Assembly: GCA_023423795.1 (NCBI GenBank)
Contig: JAFAEX010000223.1
Span: 1-14,082, forward strand
Length of the DNA stretch: 14,082 nt
Reading direction: 5' to 3'
Source: Chloroflexota bacterium
GTDB lineage: Bacteria > Chloroflexota > Chloroflexia > Thermomicrobiales > UBA6265
The notes under the pieces were generated by a model. That model saw only the letters and a program-made list of their open reading frames with translations. It ran no database searches and had not been told where the DNA came from. Below, piece after piece: positions 7,480-14,082 of the stretch. The position numbers were made by a program, and so were the translations under genes. Each line of letters starts with the position of its first letter. Positions within the stretch are counted from its first letter, which is position 1.

Positions 7480-8379
7480 CTACCCGGCCACCGCCTGCTG
7501 CTGTTCGGTTGGCACCGGGTCGGTCTCGAGCGCCGAGCCGCCGAAGTGGTCGAACACGATGCGGGAAAGCCGTCCGATCAGCGCCGCCCCGGCATTTTCG
7601 GCCCAGAACCGCGTGTCCGGGTCGCCCTCGGTGACGACGCCGATGACGTAGCGCGTGCCCGGCCACTCGACGAGCGCCATGTCGGCGCGCATTCCCGACC
7701 AGCCGCCCGTCTTGTTGGCGATCCGCAGCCCGTTGTCCGGCTCGCCCAATTCCTCGGCGTAGGGGTTGTAGGGCAGGTAGCGCGGAACCATGTCGAGGTA
7801 ATGCTGCCGGCGCATGATCTCCAGGATCGCCTCCCGGCTGGCGTCGGACAGGATCGCGCCGGTGGCCAGCGCCTCCATGATGCCGGCGAGGTCGGCCGGG
7901 GTCGTCACCGCGAGGTTGCGGGCATCGGGGCCGATGACCGGAAAATCGAGCCGGTTGACCAGCCGGGTTCCGGGGAACCCGCTTTCGGCCATCGTCCGGT
8001 TGATCGCCTCGATGCCGAGCAGATCGATCAATACGTTGGTCGAGGTGTTGTCGCTGACCACGATCATCAGCGTCGCATGGTCCCGGATCGAAAGTTCGAC
8101 GCCGACCGTCAGGTCGCGCAGGATGCCGGAGCCCGGCGTGCGCGTCTCCGCCGACGCCGGCAGCCGGTCCTCGAGGTCGATCTCGCCCGCCTCGACCCGG
8201 CGAAACAACTCGATCAGGATCGGTACCTTGATCGTGCTCGCCGTCGCCGTCTCCGCGTCGGCGTTGACCCGGATCACCTCGCCGGTGCCGAGGTTCTTCG
8301 CGTAGAGCCCGCCCGTCCCGGCGAACGCCGCGAACTCCCGCTCGATCGCCGCCGTCACGTCGGTGCTTTCGGTCGCCAT
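7480..8379 (-). CDS. Beta-lactamase-like (class A fold) serine hydrolase
   Basis: This 299-residue protein has the penicillin-recognising serine hydrolase motifs in order: STIK (48-51, nucleophile Ser48 and Lys51), PGSGILRDL (82-90), SDN (109-111) and KTG (223-225). This places it in the class A beta-lactamase-related family (Pfam beta-lactamase2, COG2367). Two things argue against an ordinary secreted beta-lactamase. No signal peptide precedes the domain; the protein starts MATESTDVTAAIE and reaches the fold at once. The omega-loop stretch between SDN and TTP (about residues 140-160) has no Glu, so the usual deacylating base is missing. It may be an esterase, an amidase or a penicillin-binding protein of unknown target. 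The start is well supported by GGGGAGG four bases before the ATG. It is the first gene of the leftward block and is divergent from transketolase. Confidence 0.85.
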   Translation of the reverse strand: MATESTDVTAAIEREFAAFAGTGGLYAKNLGTGEVIRVNADAETATASTIKVPILIELFRRVEAGEIDLEDRLPASAETRTPGSGILRDLTVGVELSIRDHATLMIVVSDNTSTNVLIDLLGIEAINRTMAESGFPGTRLVNRLDFPVIGPDARNLAVTTPADLAGIMEALATGAILSDASREAILEIMRRQHYLDMVPRYLPYNPYAEELGEPDNGLRIANKTGGWSGMRADMALVEWPGTRYVIGVVTEGDPDTRFWAENAGAALIGRLSRIVFDHFGGSALETDPVPTEQQQAVAG

Positions 8380-8578
8380 CCTGCCTCCCCGTTGCCCATA
8401 CGCGCGATTGCCCGTTCATCGATCCGCGTCAGGGTACCCGGATGGCGGCGATGGGCAAGCCCCGGATGCGTCATCAGTCGGCGCGGCGGCGGCGGTCGCC
8501 GAATCAATGCGGGTGCCGCCGCGATCAAGGGAATGGGGATGTGACCGCGATGCCCTACCCCCGTCGCGGCCCCCAACC

Positions 8579-8660
8579 CGTCATCCCGAGCCTGTCGAAG
8601 GATCTCGTGTTCCCCGAGTTGGCGCGGACGACGAGATCCCTCGACAGGCTCGGGATGACG
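8579..8660. repeat. Family A long inverted repeat, copy 2
   Basis: The 30-base arms at 8579-8608 and 8631-8660 are complementary except for one position (GAAGG on the left, the complement of GAGGG on the right). The loop is 22 nt. Arm sequence and loop length almost match the copy at 1-85, while the loop sequence differs. It lies in the divergent spacer between the serine hydrolase and transketolase. Confidence 0.9.
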
Positions 8661-8692
8661 ACGGACGTGGCTACGCGATGCGCTCCAAGTCC

Positions 8693-8806
8693 CCGGGCTA
8701 CGGGGACGAAGCCGCTCCGGTGTCGGGCACGACGAACGCGGTTGCGACGCCCACGCTCAGTCCCGGAGGGACTCCGTTCCCGGCGTCCGGGACTTCCAGT
8801 CCCAGG
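8693..8806. repeat. Family B paired double-hairpin repeat, copy 2
   Basis: The left half (8693-8729) aligns with 1039-1074: CCGGGCTACGGGGACGAA against CCGGGTTATGGGAACGAA, and so on, though its stems are decayed. The right half (8759-8806) is nearly identical to 1106-1153: AGTCCCGGAGGGACT, CGTTCCCG, then a GGGACT/AGTCCC stem. Both halves keep the mirror orientation seen in copy 1. It starts about 30 bases after the family A inverted repeat. Confidence 0.75.
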
Positions 8807-8894
8807 TCCGGGTCACGGTCCGCCGCATCGACTCGTCAACCGTCATCCTGCCAGGAAAAGGCCGCGCTGCCGCCGACCCCTCTCACCTTCTATT

Positions 8895-8924
8895 GGAGAA
8901 ACGCCGCGAAAAGGCGGATTCTCC
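8895..8924. other. Hairpin in the transketolase upstream region
   Basis: GGAGAA (8895-8900) pairs with TTCTCC (8919-8924), and CGCC (8902-8905) with GGCG (8913-8916), leaving a GCGAAAA loop. It lies about 130 bases before the transketolase start and could be part of its leader. I see no convincing -35/-10 pair or known riboswitch in 8807-9055. The function is unknown. Confidence 0.35.
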
Positions 8925-9043
8925 CGACCCCGAGCCCCGCTTCGTGGGATACTCATGCATTGAAGGCACGACCGCCCGCCGTTGCGCGACCCCCGTGCCG
9001 CCGGTCAGCCGTCCGCGGCGTTCGCGCCGCGCCAGCCCGCGCA

Positions 9044-9049
9044 GGGAGG
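9044..9049 (+). promoter_or_regulatory. Ribosome binding site setting the TTG start of transketolase
   Basis: GGGAGG is followed by six bases (TTCCCC) and TTG. It decides the start, because the open frame runs far upstream through repeat DNA with no other plausible site close to the conserved N terminus. Confidence 0.75.
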
Positions 9050-9055
9050 TTCCCC

Positions 9056-11191
9056 TTGGCCGTCGCCGCCGACCCGCACCAGTCCCTCGAAACCCGCGCC
9101 GTCAACGCCATCCGTGGCCTCGCCATCGACGCCATCCAGGCCGCCAACTCCGGCCACCCCGGCATGCCGCTGGGCGCGGCCCCGATGGCCTACGCGCTGT
9201 GGCACGGCGCAATGCGCTACAACCCCGCCGATCCCAATTGGCCCGACCGCGACCGCTTCGTGCTCTCCGGCGGCCACGGCTCGATGCTGCTGTACGCCCT
9301 CCTCCACCTCACCGGCTACGACCTGCCGCTGGACGAAGTGAAGAACTTCCGCCAACTCGGCAGCATGACCCCCGGCCACCCGGAGCGCGGCCACGCCCCG
9401 GGCGTCGAAGTCACCACCGGACCGCTCGGGCAGGGGTTCGCCAACGGCGTCGGGCTGGCCATCGCCGAGGCGTTCCTCGCCGCCCGCTACAACCGCCCCG
9501 GGCACGACATCGTCGATCACTACACCTACGGCATCGTCACCGACGGCGACATCCAGGAGGGCGTCTGCGCCGAGGCCGCCAGCCTCGCCGGCCACCTCGG
9601 GCTGGGCAAGATCGTCTACCTCTACGACGCCAACGAGATCACCCTCGCCGGCACCGTCGGCCTCTCCATGAGCGAGGACGTCGGCAAGCGCTTCGAGGCC
9701 TACGGCTGGCACGTCCAGCACGCGGATGGCATGGACGTCTCCGCCGTGCGCGACGCGATCGAGTCGGCGAAGGCCGAAACCGGCCGCCCGTCGCTCGTCA
9801 TCTGCCGCACCGTCATCGGCTACGGCTCGCCAAAGGCCGACACCTTCGGCGTCCACGGCTCCCCGCTCGGCAAGGACGGCGCGGCGCAGACCAAGGAAAC
9901 GCTCGGGCTGGCGGCGGAAGCGTTCGCCATCGACGCCGAAGCGCTCGCCCACTGGCGCGAAGCGCTCGACCGCGGCAAGCAGGCGCAGGCCGACTGGCAG
10001 CAGCGCTGGGACGCCTACGCGGCGGCATTCCCGGCCGAGGCCGCCGAACTGCACGCAGCGTGGGCGGGCGAATTGCCGGCCGGCTGGGACGCCGATCTGC
10101 CGCGCTGGGAGCCGGGCGGCAAGCCGATGGCCACCCGCAAGGCCTCCGGCGAAGCGATCGCCGCGTTCTTCCCGAAGATCCCGACCTTCATCGGCGGCAG
10201 CGCCGACCTCAACCCGTCCACCAACACCGCGATGAAGGGCGCCGGCGACTTCGAAGCGCCGGACGGCAGCCCGAGCCCGTCCGCCCAGCAGGGCCTGCTC
10301 GGTGGCCCCTGGGGCTACGACGGCCGCAACATCCACTTCGGCATCCGCGAGCACGCGATGGGCAGCGCCGTCAACGGCATGGCCGCCCACGGCGGCGTGA
10401 TCCCCTTCGGCGCGACCTTCCTGGTCTTCTCCGACTACTGCCGCCCCGCCATCCGGCTCGCGTCACTCTCGAACCTGCAATCAATCTTCGTCTTCACCCA
10501 CGACTCGATCGCGGTCGGCGAGGACGGGCCGACCCACGAGCCGGTCGAGCACGTCATGAGCCTGCGGCTGATCCCCGGCCTGTCGGTGATCCGCCCGGCC
10601 GACGCCAACGAGACGGTCGCCGCCTGGAAGCAGGCCCTCACCCACGCCGGCCCGACCTGCCTGATCCTTTCCCGGCAGGACCTGGCGATCCTCGACACCG
10701 CCGACGCCCGCGGCGACCTTTCGCGCGGCGGGTACGTGCTGTGCGAACCGGAAACCGACCCCGACGTGGTGCTGATCGGCGCCGGGTCGGAAGTCGAACT
10801 CTGCGTGCTGGCGAAGGACCTGCTGGCCGAGCACGGCGTCAACGCCCGCGTCGTCAGCCTCCCCTCGTGGGACATCTTCGACCGCCAGCCCGCCGCCTAC
10901 AAGCGCTCCGTGCTCGGGCCGGACGGCACGCCGCGCGTCTCGGTCGAGGCCGGCACGACACTGGGTTGGTGCCGCTACACCGGCGCGAACGGCGCCCACG
11001 TCGGCATCGACACCTTCGGCGCGTCCGGCCCCGGCGCCGAGGTGCTGGCCCACTTCGGGTTCACGAAGGAGCGGGTGGCCGCCACCGCGCTCCACCTGCT
11101 GGGCCAGGACAACCTGGCGCGGCAGATCGACCAGACCCTCGGCGGCGACACCGCCGGCGAGCAGGCCGAAGGCGGCGAAGGGCATTCGTAG
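9056..11191 (+). CDS. tkt: Transketolase
   Basis: This 711-residue thiamine diphosphate enzyme moves two-carbon units from ketoses (xylulose 5-phosphate, fructose 6-phosphate) to aldoses in the pentose phosphate pathway. The N-terminal domain has NSGHPGMPLG (31-40) with the active-site His. The diphosphate motif is GDIQEG (164-169), with the metal-binding Asn in YDANEIT (Asn193). The second domain has FGIREHAM (428-435), where Glu432 activates the cofactor, plus THDSI (481-485), GEDGPTHEPVEH (488-499) and the substrate-phosphate region around LSRQD. The third domain carries SLPSWDIFD (601-609). The final 15 or so residues are a Gly/Glu-rich extension. The start is TTG with a strong ribosome binding site and gives a normal N terminus. 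It reads in the same direction as transaldolase, 435 bp apart, with repeats between them. Confidence 0.95.
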   Translation: MAVAADPHQSLETRAVNAIRGLAIDAIQAANSGHPGMPLGAAPMAYALWHGAMRYNPADPNWPDRDRFVLSGGHGSMLLYALLHLTGYDLPLDEVKNFRQLGSMTPGHPERGHAPGVEVTTGPLGQGFANGVGLAIAEAFLAARYNRPGHDIVDHYTYGIVTDGDIQEGVCAEAASLAGHLGLGKIVYLYDANEITLAGTVGLSMSEDVGKRFEAYGWHVQHADGMDVSAVRDAIESAKAETGRPSLVICRTVIGYGSPKADTFGVHGSPLGKDGAAQTKETLGLAAEAFAIDAEALAHWREALDRGKQAQADWQQRWDAYAAAFPAEAAELHAAWAGELPAGWDADLPRWEPGGKPMATRKASGEAIAAFFPKIPTFIGGSADLNPSTNTAMKGAGDFEAPDGSPSPSAQQGLLGGPWGYDGRNIHFGIREHAMGSAVNGMAAHGGVIPFGATFLVFSDYCRPAIRLASLSNLQSIFVFTHDSIAVGEDGPTHEPVEHVMSLRLIPGLSVIRPADANETVAAWKQALTHAGPTCLILSRQDLAILDTADARGDLSRGGYVLCEPETDPDVVLIGAGSEVELCVLAKDLLAEHGVNARVVSLPSWDIFDRQPAAYKRSVLGPDGTPRVSVEAGTTLGWCRYTGANGAHVGIDTFGASGPGAEVLAHFGFTKERVAATALHLLGQDNLARQIDQTLGGDTAGEQAEGGEGHS

Positions 11192-11260
11192 GATTCAAGT
11201 CGAGAAGGAGGGCGGGGTCGCGCGATTCGGTGGCGCGCGCGTTGCTCGCGGTTCCCAATG

Positions 11261-11364
11261 GCCCGGGGCTAAAGCCCCGGGCTGAGGAGACAAAACCCGC
11301 TGAAGCGGGCTACGCCACGGCGGGTACGATCGGCGGCAACACCGTCAGGACCCTTTAGGGTCCT
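11261..11364. repeat. Family B paired double-hairpin repeat, copy 3 (diverged), possible terminator
   Basis: GCCCGGGGCT (11261-11270) pairs with AGCCCCGGGC (11273-11282), then comes the linker GAGGAGACAAAA, then CCCGCT (11296-11301) pairs with AGCGGG (11304-11309). After a spacer, AGGACCCT (11347-11354) pairs with AGGGTCCT (11357-11364), followed by TTTGTCCCCTTAGCCCCGG, a decayed mirror half. The architecture matches copies 1 and 2, but the stem sequences differ while staying paired. It begins 70 bases after the transketolase stop. The last hairpin is followed by TTTG, so partial termination of rightward transcription is plausible. Confidence 0.7.
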
Positions 11365-11436
11365 TTGTCCCCTTAGCCCCGGCACTCCCGCAGGCCGGAT
11401 GCCTCGGGACCGTCCCGCGATACGGATGCCCACGCT

Positions 11437-11509
11437 GGAACCCGACGGGCATCACGACCGGACCTCCCGCGGAACGGGCGCTTTGGAATCCGCCGGGCAT
11501 TTCAACCGG
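11437..11509. repeat. Imperfect direct repeat between transketolase and transaldolase
   Basis: Two 25-base units at 11437-11461 and 11485-11509 match at 20 positions; both share GGAA, CCG, GGGCAT and a terminal ACCGG. Short hairpins surround them: CGGGA/TCCCG at 11405-11417, GATGCCC/GGGCATC at 11425-11453 and CGGGC/GCCCG at 11517-11531. The stretch looks like eroded non-coding repeat DNA. No gene was found in 11192-11626. Confidence 0.5.
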
Positions 11510-11626
11510 GAGCAATCGGGCATCTAGCCCGAAACCGTCGGACACCACTCGCGGGACGCGCCGGCCACCCTCGCAACTCCCAACTCCTCGACCTCTCGAC
11601 TCCGTACAGCACAAAGGAGCTCCACC

Positions 11627-12751
11627 ATGGACCCCCGAATCAAGCAGTTGCTCGACGAAGGCCAGAGCGTCTGGCAGGACGACATCTCCCGCGACATGAT
11701 CCGCTCCGGCGAGATCCAGAAAATCATCGACACCGGCATCCGCGGCCTCACCAGCAACCCCTCCATCTTCGAAAAGGCCATCGCCGCCGGCTCCGCCTAC
11801 GACGACGACGTGGCCCGCCTGACCGCCGAAGGCAAGGACGCCGCCCAGATCTTCGAAGCCGTGGCGGTGGACGACATCCGCGCCACCTGCGACCTGTTCC
11901 TGCCCGTCTACGAGCAGAGCGGCGGCGAAGACGGCTTCGTCTCCATCGAGGTCTCGCCCGGCGCGGCCCGCGACGCCGACCGCACCCGCAACGAGGCCCG
12001 CTCCCTGTGGCGGCAAGTGGACCGGCCGAATGTGATGGTCAAGATTCCCGGCACGATGGAAGGCGCTCCCGTCATCCGGGAGATGCTGGCCGAGGGCATC
12101 AACATCAACGTCACCCTCCTCTTCTCCATCGAGTCCTACGCCCGCGTCGCCGAGGCGTACGTCGAGGCGCTGGCGGAGCGGCACGCGGCCGGCAAGCCGG
12201 TGGACCGCGTCGCCTCCGTGGCCAGCTTCTTCGTCTCCCGCGTCGATACGCTGGTGGACAAGCTGATCGACGAGAAGATCGCCGCCACCGGCAACCAGGA
12301 CCTCGCCGCGCTCAAGGGCAAGGCGGCGGTCGCCAACGCCCAGCTGGCCTACGAGAAATTCGAAGAGATCTTCTCCGGTCCGCGCTGGGAGAAGCTGGCC
12401 GCCGCCGGGGCGCGGGTGCAGCGCCCGCTGTGGGCCAGCACCTCGGTCAAGAACCCGGCCTACCGCGACGTGCTCTACGTCGAGGACCTGATCGGGCCGC
12501 ACACGGTCAACACCATGCCGCGCGCGACCATCCAGGCGTTCATCGATCACGGCGTCGTGGCGCGGACGGTGGACGCCGACCTGCCGGCCGCCCGGCAGGC
12601 GATGGCCGCCCTCGCGGAGGCCGGGATCGACATGGCCGCCGTCACCCACCAGCTCGAAGAGGAGGGCATCGCCACCTTCGTCAAGAGCTTCGACGCGCTG
12701 CTGGCCGGCGTCGAATCCAAGCGCGAGCGGATGGCCGCGGTCGCCGACTAG
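11627..12751 (+). CDS. tal: Transaldolase
   Basis: This 374-residue cytoplasmic enzyme transfers a dihydroxyacetone unit from sedoheptulose 7-phosphate to glyceraldehyde 3-phosphate through a Schiff base. Visible landmarks are GLTSNPSIF (40-48) at the start of the barrel, the reactive lysine Lys139 in NVMVKIPGT, GININVTLLFS (157-167) and, toward the end, RPLWASTSVKNPAYRDVLYVEDLIGPHTVNTMP, the phosphate-binding and signature region. Length and the C-terminal helices match the longer bacterial type of about 360-380 residues. The ATG has a very good ribosome binding site, AAAGGAG, seven bases upstream. It follows transketolase in the same direction and completes the non-oxidative pentose phosphate core. 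The 435-bp repeat-filled spacer may give the two genes different expression levels. Confidence 0.95.
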   Translation: MDPRIKQLLDEGQSVWQDDISRDMIRSGEIQKIIDTGIRGLTSNPSIFEKAIAAGSAYDDDVARLTAEGKDAAQIFEAVAVDDIRATCDLFLPVYEQSGGEDGFVSIEVSPGAARDADRTRNEARSLWRQVDRPNVMVKIPGTMEGAPVIREMLAEGININVTLLFSIESYARVAEAYVEALAERHAAGKPVDRVASVASFFVSRVDTLVDKLIDEKIAATGNQDLAALKGKAAVANAQLAYEKFEEIFSGPRWEKLAAAGARVQRPLWASTSVKNPAYRDVLYVEDLIGPHTVNTMPRATIQAFIDHGVVARTVDADLPAARQAMAALAEAGIDMAAVTHQLEEEGIATFVKSFDALLAGVESKRERMAAVAD

Positions 12752-12752
12752 C

Positions 12753-12778
12753 GGTTCGGTCCGCACCGCGGACGAATC
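12753..12778 (+). terminator. Candidate terminator hairpin after transaldolase
   Basis: GTCCGC (12759-12764) pairs with GCGGAC (12768-12773) around an ACC loop. The stem continues outward past one bulged G through CTTGG/GAATC-type pairing (12753-12757 with 12774-12778, one G-T pair). It starts two bases after the stop codon. There is no T-run. Confidence 0.45.
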
Positions 12779-12788
12779 GCCCCCTGTC

Positions 12789-12929
12789 CGTCATCCCGGG
12801 CTTGTCGCCCCTGTCATCCCGAGCACCGAACCCGTCATCCCGAGCCTGTCGAGGGATCTCGTCTCGACTTCTCGATTTCTCGACTTCTCGACTTGCTTAC
12901 GAGATCCCTCGACAGGCTCGGGATGACGG
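12789..12929. repeat. Family A inverted repeat copy 3 with extra left-arm fragments
   Basis: Perfect 31-base arms at 12832-12862 and 12899-12929 enclose a 36-nt loop. The loop is built of short near-repeats of CTCGACTT/CTCGATTT. Two truncated left ends precede it: GTCATCCCGGGCTTGTCG near 12790 and GTCATCCCGAGCACCG near 12813. The element fills most of the spacer between transaldolase and the dehydrogenase gene. The rest (12930-13052) holds only the dehydrogenase ribosome binding site. Confidence 0.9.
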
Positions 12930-13052
12930 ACGGGGGGCGATCCAAAACGTGCTCCCGGCGCCACGCCCGAGCGCAACCACCGCTGGCACGGAATCGGCAT
13001 CGGGCGGGCCAACTGCTGGTCCGCCCGATGCCGTTCTCCGGAGGTTCGATCC

Positions 13053-14021
13053 ATGCCGGCCGCTCCCGTTCCCGTCCGCGTCGCCGTCGTCGGCACCGGC
13101 AACGTCGGAGCAGCCTACGCCCACGCCCTGTTGCTGAGCGGTCTCGCCGCCGAAATCGTGCTGGTGAACCGCAGCCGCGACGACGCCGAGGGCGAAGCGA
13201 TGGACCTCGCCCACGCCGCCGCGCTGACGACCCCGGCGCGAATCTGGGCGGGCGATTTCGCCGACTGCGCCGGCGCGGAACTGGTCGTGTTCACGCTCGG
13301 CTCCGCGAAGGGCGACGCGCCGGATCGCCTCGCGCTGGCGCGGCAGAACGCCGAGATCTTCGGGGAGGTCGTGCCCAAGGTGGCGCGGGCCAACCCCGAC
13401 GGAATCCTGCTGGTCGCCTCCAACCCCGTGGACGTGCTGACCTGGGCGACGTGGAACCTCTCCGGCCGCCCGCGCGGCCGGGTGATCGGCTCCGGCTGCG
13501 TGCTCGACACCGCGCGCCTGCGGGCGCTGATCGGCGAACACGTCGGCGTCGATCCGCGCGGCGTGCAAGCGGACGTCATCGGCGAGCACGGCGACAGCCA
13601 GGTCGCCGTCTGGAGCCGGGCGACCGTGGCCGGGCTGCCGTTGGCGGAGTTCGCAGCCGCCGTCGGCGTGCCGGACGACGGCCGCACCCGCGCCGAGATC
13701 GCCGAGCGCACGCGCACCGCCGGGGCGGCGGTGGCCGAACGCAAGGGGCACACCGCCTTCGGCGTCGCCGGCGCGCTGCTGCGGATCACCCAGGCGGTGC
13801 TGCGCGACGAGCGGGCCGTGCTCACGGCTTCCTCCGCGCTCGACCCGGCCCTCGGGTTCGGCAATGTCGCGCTCAGCTTGCCGTCGATCGTCGGCCGCGA
13901 CGGCATCGAGCGCGTCCTGCCGCCGGCGCTCGAACCGGACGAGCGGGCCGCGCTGGAGCAGTCGGCGACCACGCTGCGGGTTGCCATCGACGGGCTGAAC
14001 CTCGGGCGTGCAGGCGCTTGA
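13053..14021 (+). CDS. L-lactate/malate dehydrogenase family protein with unusual specificity residues
   Basis: This 322-residue protein has the LDH/MDH fold and should interconvert a 2-oxoacid and its L-2-hydroxyacid with a nicotinamide cofactor. The Rossmann loop is GTGNVG (14-19). SNPVDVLTW (123-131), LDTAR (151-155, Asp152 and Arg155) and GEHGDSQV (177-184, catalytic His179) are intact. KGHTAFG (231-237) supplies the usual Thr. Two key positions differ. The acidic residue at the end of the second beta strand, which normally holds the NAD ribose, is Asn39 followed by Arg-Ser. The substrate-selecting residue, Gln in LDH and Arg in MDH, aligns with Lys86 in GSAKGDAPDR. Arg92, next to it, is retained. 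The start is supported by GGAGG eight bases upstream. Enzyme class is firm; substrate and cofactor are uncertain. Confidence 0.85.
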   Translation: MPAAPVPVRVAVVGTGNVGAAYAHALLLSGLAAEIVLVNRSRDDAEGEAMDLAHAAALTTPARIWAGDFADCAGAELVVFTLGSAKGDAPDRLALARQNAEIFGEVVPKVARANPDGILLVASNPVDVLTWATWNLSGRPRGRVIGSGCVLDTARLRALIGEHVGVDPRGVQADVIGEHGDSQVAVWSRATVAGLPLAEFAAAVGVPDDGRTRAEIAERTRTAGAAVAERKGHTAFGVAGALLRITQAVLRDERAVLTASSALDPALGFGNVALSLPSIVGRDGIERVLPPALEPDERAALEQSATTLRVAIDGLNLGRAGA

Positions 14022-14058
14022 CGCCGCACCGTTAGAACGCGTGTCGGACCGCCCAAAC

Positions 14059-14082
14059 CGTCGTCCCGAGGCCGTCGAGGGA
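14059..14082. repeat. Family A repeat fragment cut by the window end
   Basis: CGTCGTCCCGAGGCCGTCGA and the next four bases match the left arm with two or three substitutions. The sequence ends here, so a right arm cannot be checked. Confidence 0.55.

Noticed and set aside
7480..8379. Beta-lactam resistance gene
   Set aside because: The class A motifs are present, but the deacylating Glu and a signal peptide are not, so a resistance call is not supported.
5428..8544. A 1038-codon plus-strand open frame
   Set aside because: It is antisense to the solute-binding protein and the serine hydrolase, with low-complexity Arg/Val/Asp composition and no recognisable family.
8363..9055. Upstream extension of the transketolase frame
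   Set aside because: The frame is open but crosses the family A and B repeats, and has no good start near conserved sequence. The TTG at 9056 has a strong ribosome binding site and gives the normal N terminus.
8893..11358. A second long plus-strand frame over transketolase
   Set aside because: It overlaps transketolase in another frame and translates to Arg/Pro/Gly-rich sequence. The transketolase frame carries all conserved motifs.

Overview
The window is very GC-rich, densely coding DNA with strong GGAGG-type ribosome binding sites, some GTG and TTG starts, a Tat-exported solute-binding protein and many dispersed palindromic repeats in the spacers. This style fits a Chloroflexota genome of the Thermomicrobia/Sphaerobacter kind. 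That assignment is inferred from general character and recognised families, not from a marker gene. No rRNA, tRNA, CRISPR array, transposase or phage gene was seen.

Layout. A plus-strand P-loop kinase-like gene (219-884) follows a perfect 32-bp inverted repeat at the left edge. A minus-strand block then runs leftwards from 8379 to 1193: a beta-lactamase-like serine hydrolase (8379-7480), a Tat-exported family 5 solute-binding protein with no permease genes beside it (7284-5611), a collapsed aldo/keto reductase pseudogene (5501-5263), a small metal-binding cupin (5155-4751), an M14 zinc carboxypeptidase (4648-2933) and xylulokinase (2755-1193). A divergent spacer of about 680 bp, rich in repeats, leads to a plus-strand block: transketolase (9056-11191), transaldolase (11627-12751) and a lactate/malate dehydrogenase-family protein (13053-14021).

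How the genes fit together. Xylulokinase makes D-xylulose 5-phosphate, a direct donor substrate of transketolase. Transketolase and transaldolase together are the carbon-shuffling core of the non-oxidative pentose phosphate pathway. The window therefore holds most of a route from pentoses to glycolysis, although xylulokinase lies on the other strand. The solute-binding protein, peptidase, cupin and serine hydrolase look like unlinked accessory functions.

The spacers hold most of the unusual structure. Two repeat families fill nearly all of them. Family A has the core CATCCCGAGCCTGTCGAGGG, arranged as long inverted repeats (1-85, 8579-8660, 12832-12929), as runs of left-arm fragments (5188-5261, 12789-12862), as a collapsed copy (2868-2896) and as a piece cut by the window end (14059-14082). 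Family B is a pair of two-hairpin modules in mirror orientation (1030-1154, 8693-8806, 11261-11364); its stems change sequence between copies but stay paired. The main protein-level oddities are a dehydrogenase with altered cofactor and substrate positions, a serine hydrolase without the class A general-base glutamate or a signal peptide, and the aldo/keto reductase reduced to its two ends. I see no convincing new multi-gene defence or mobile system.
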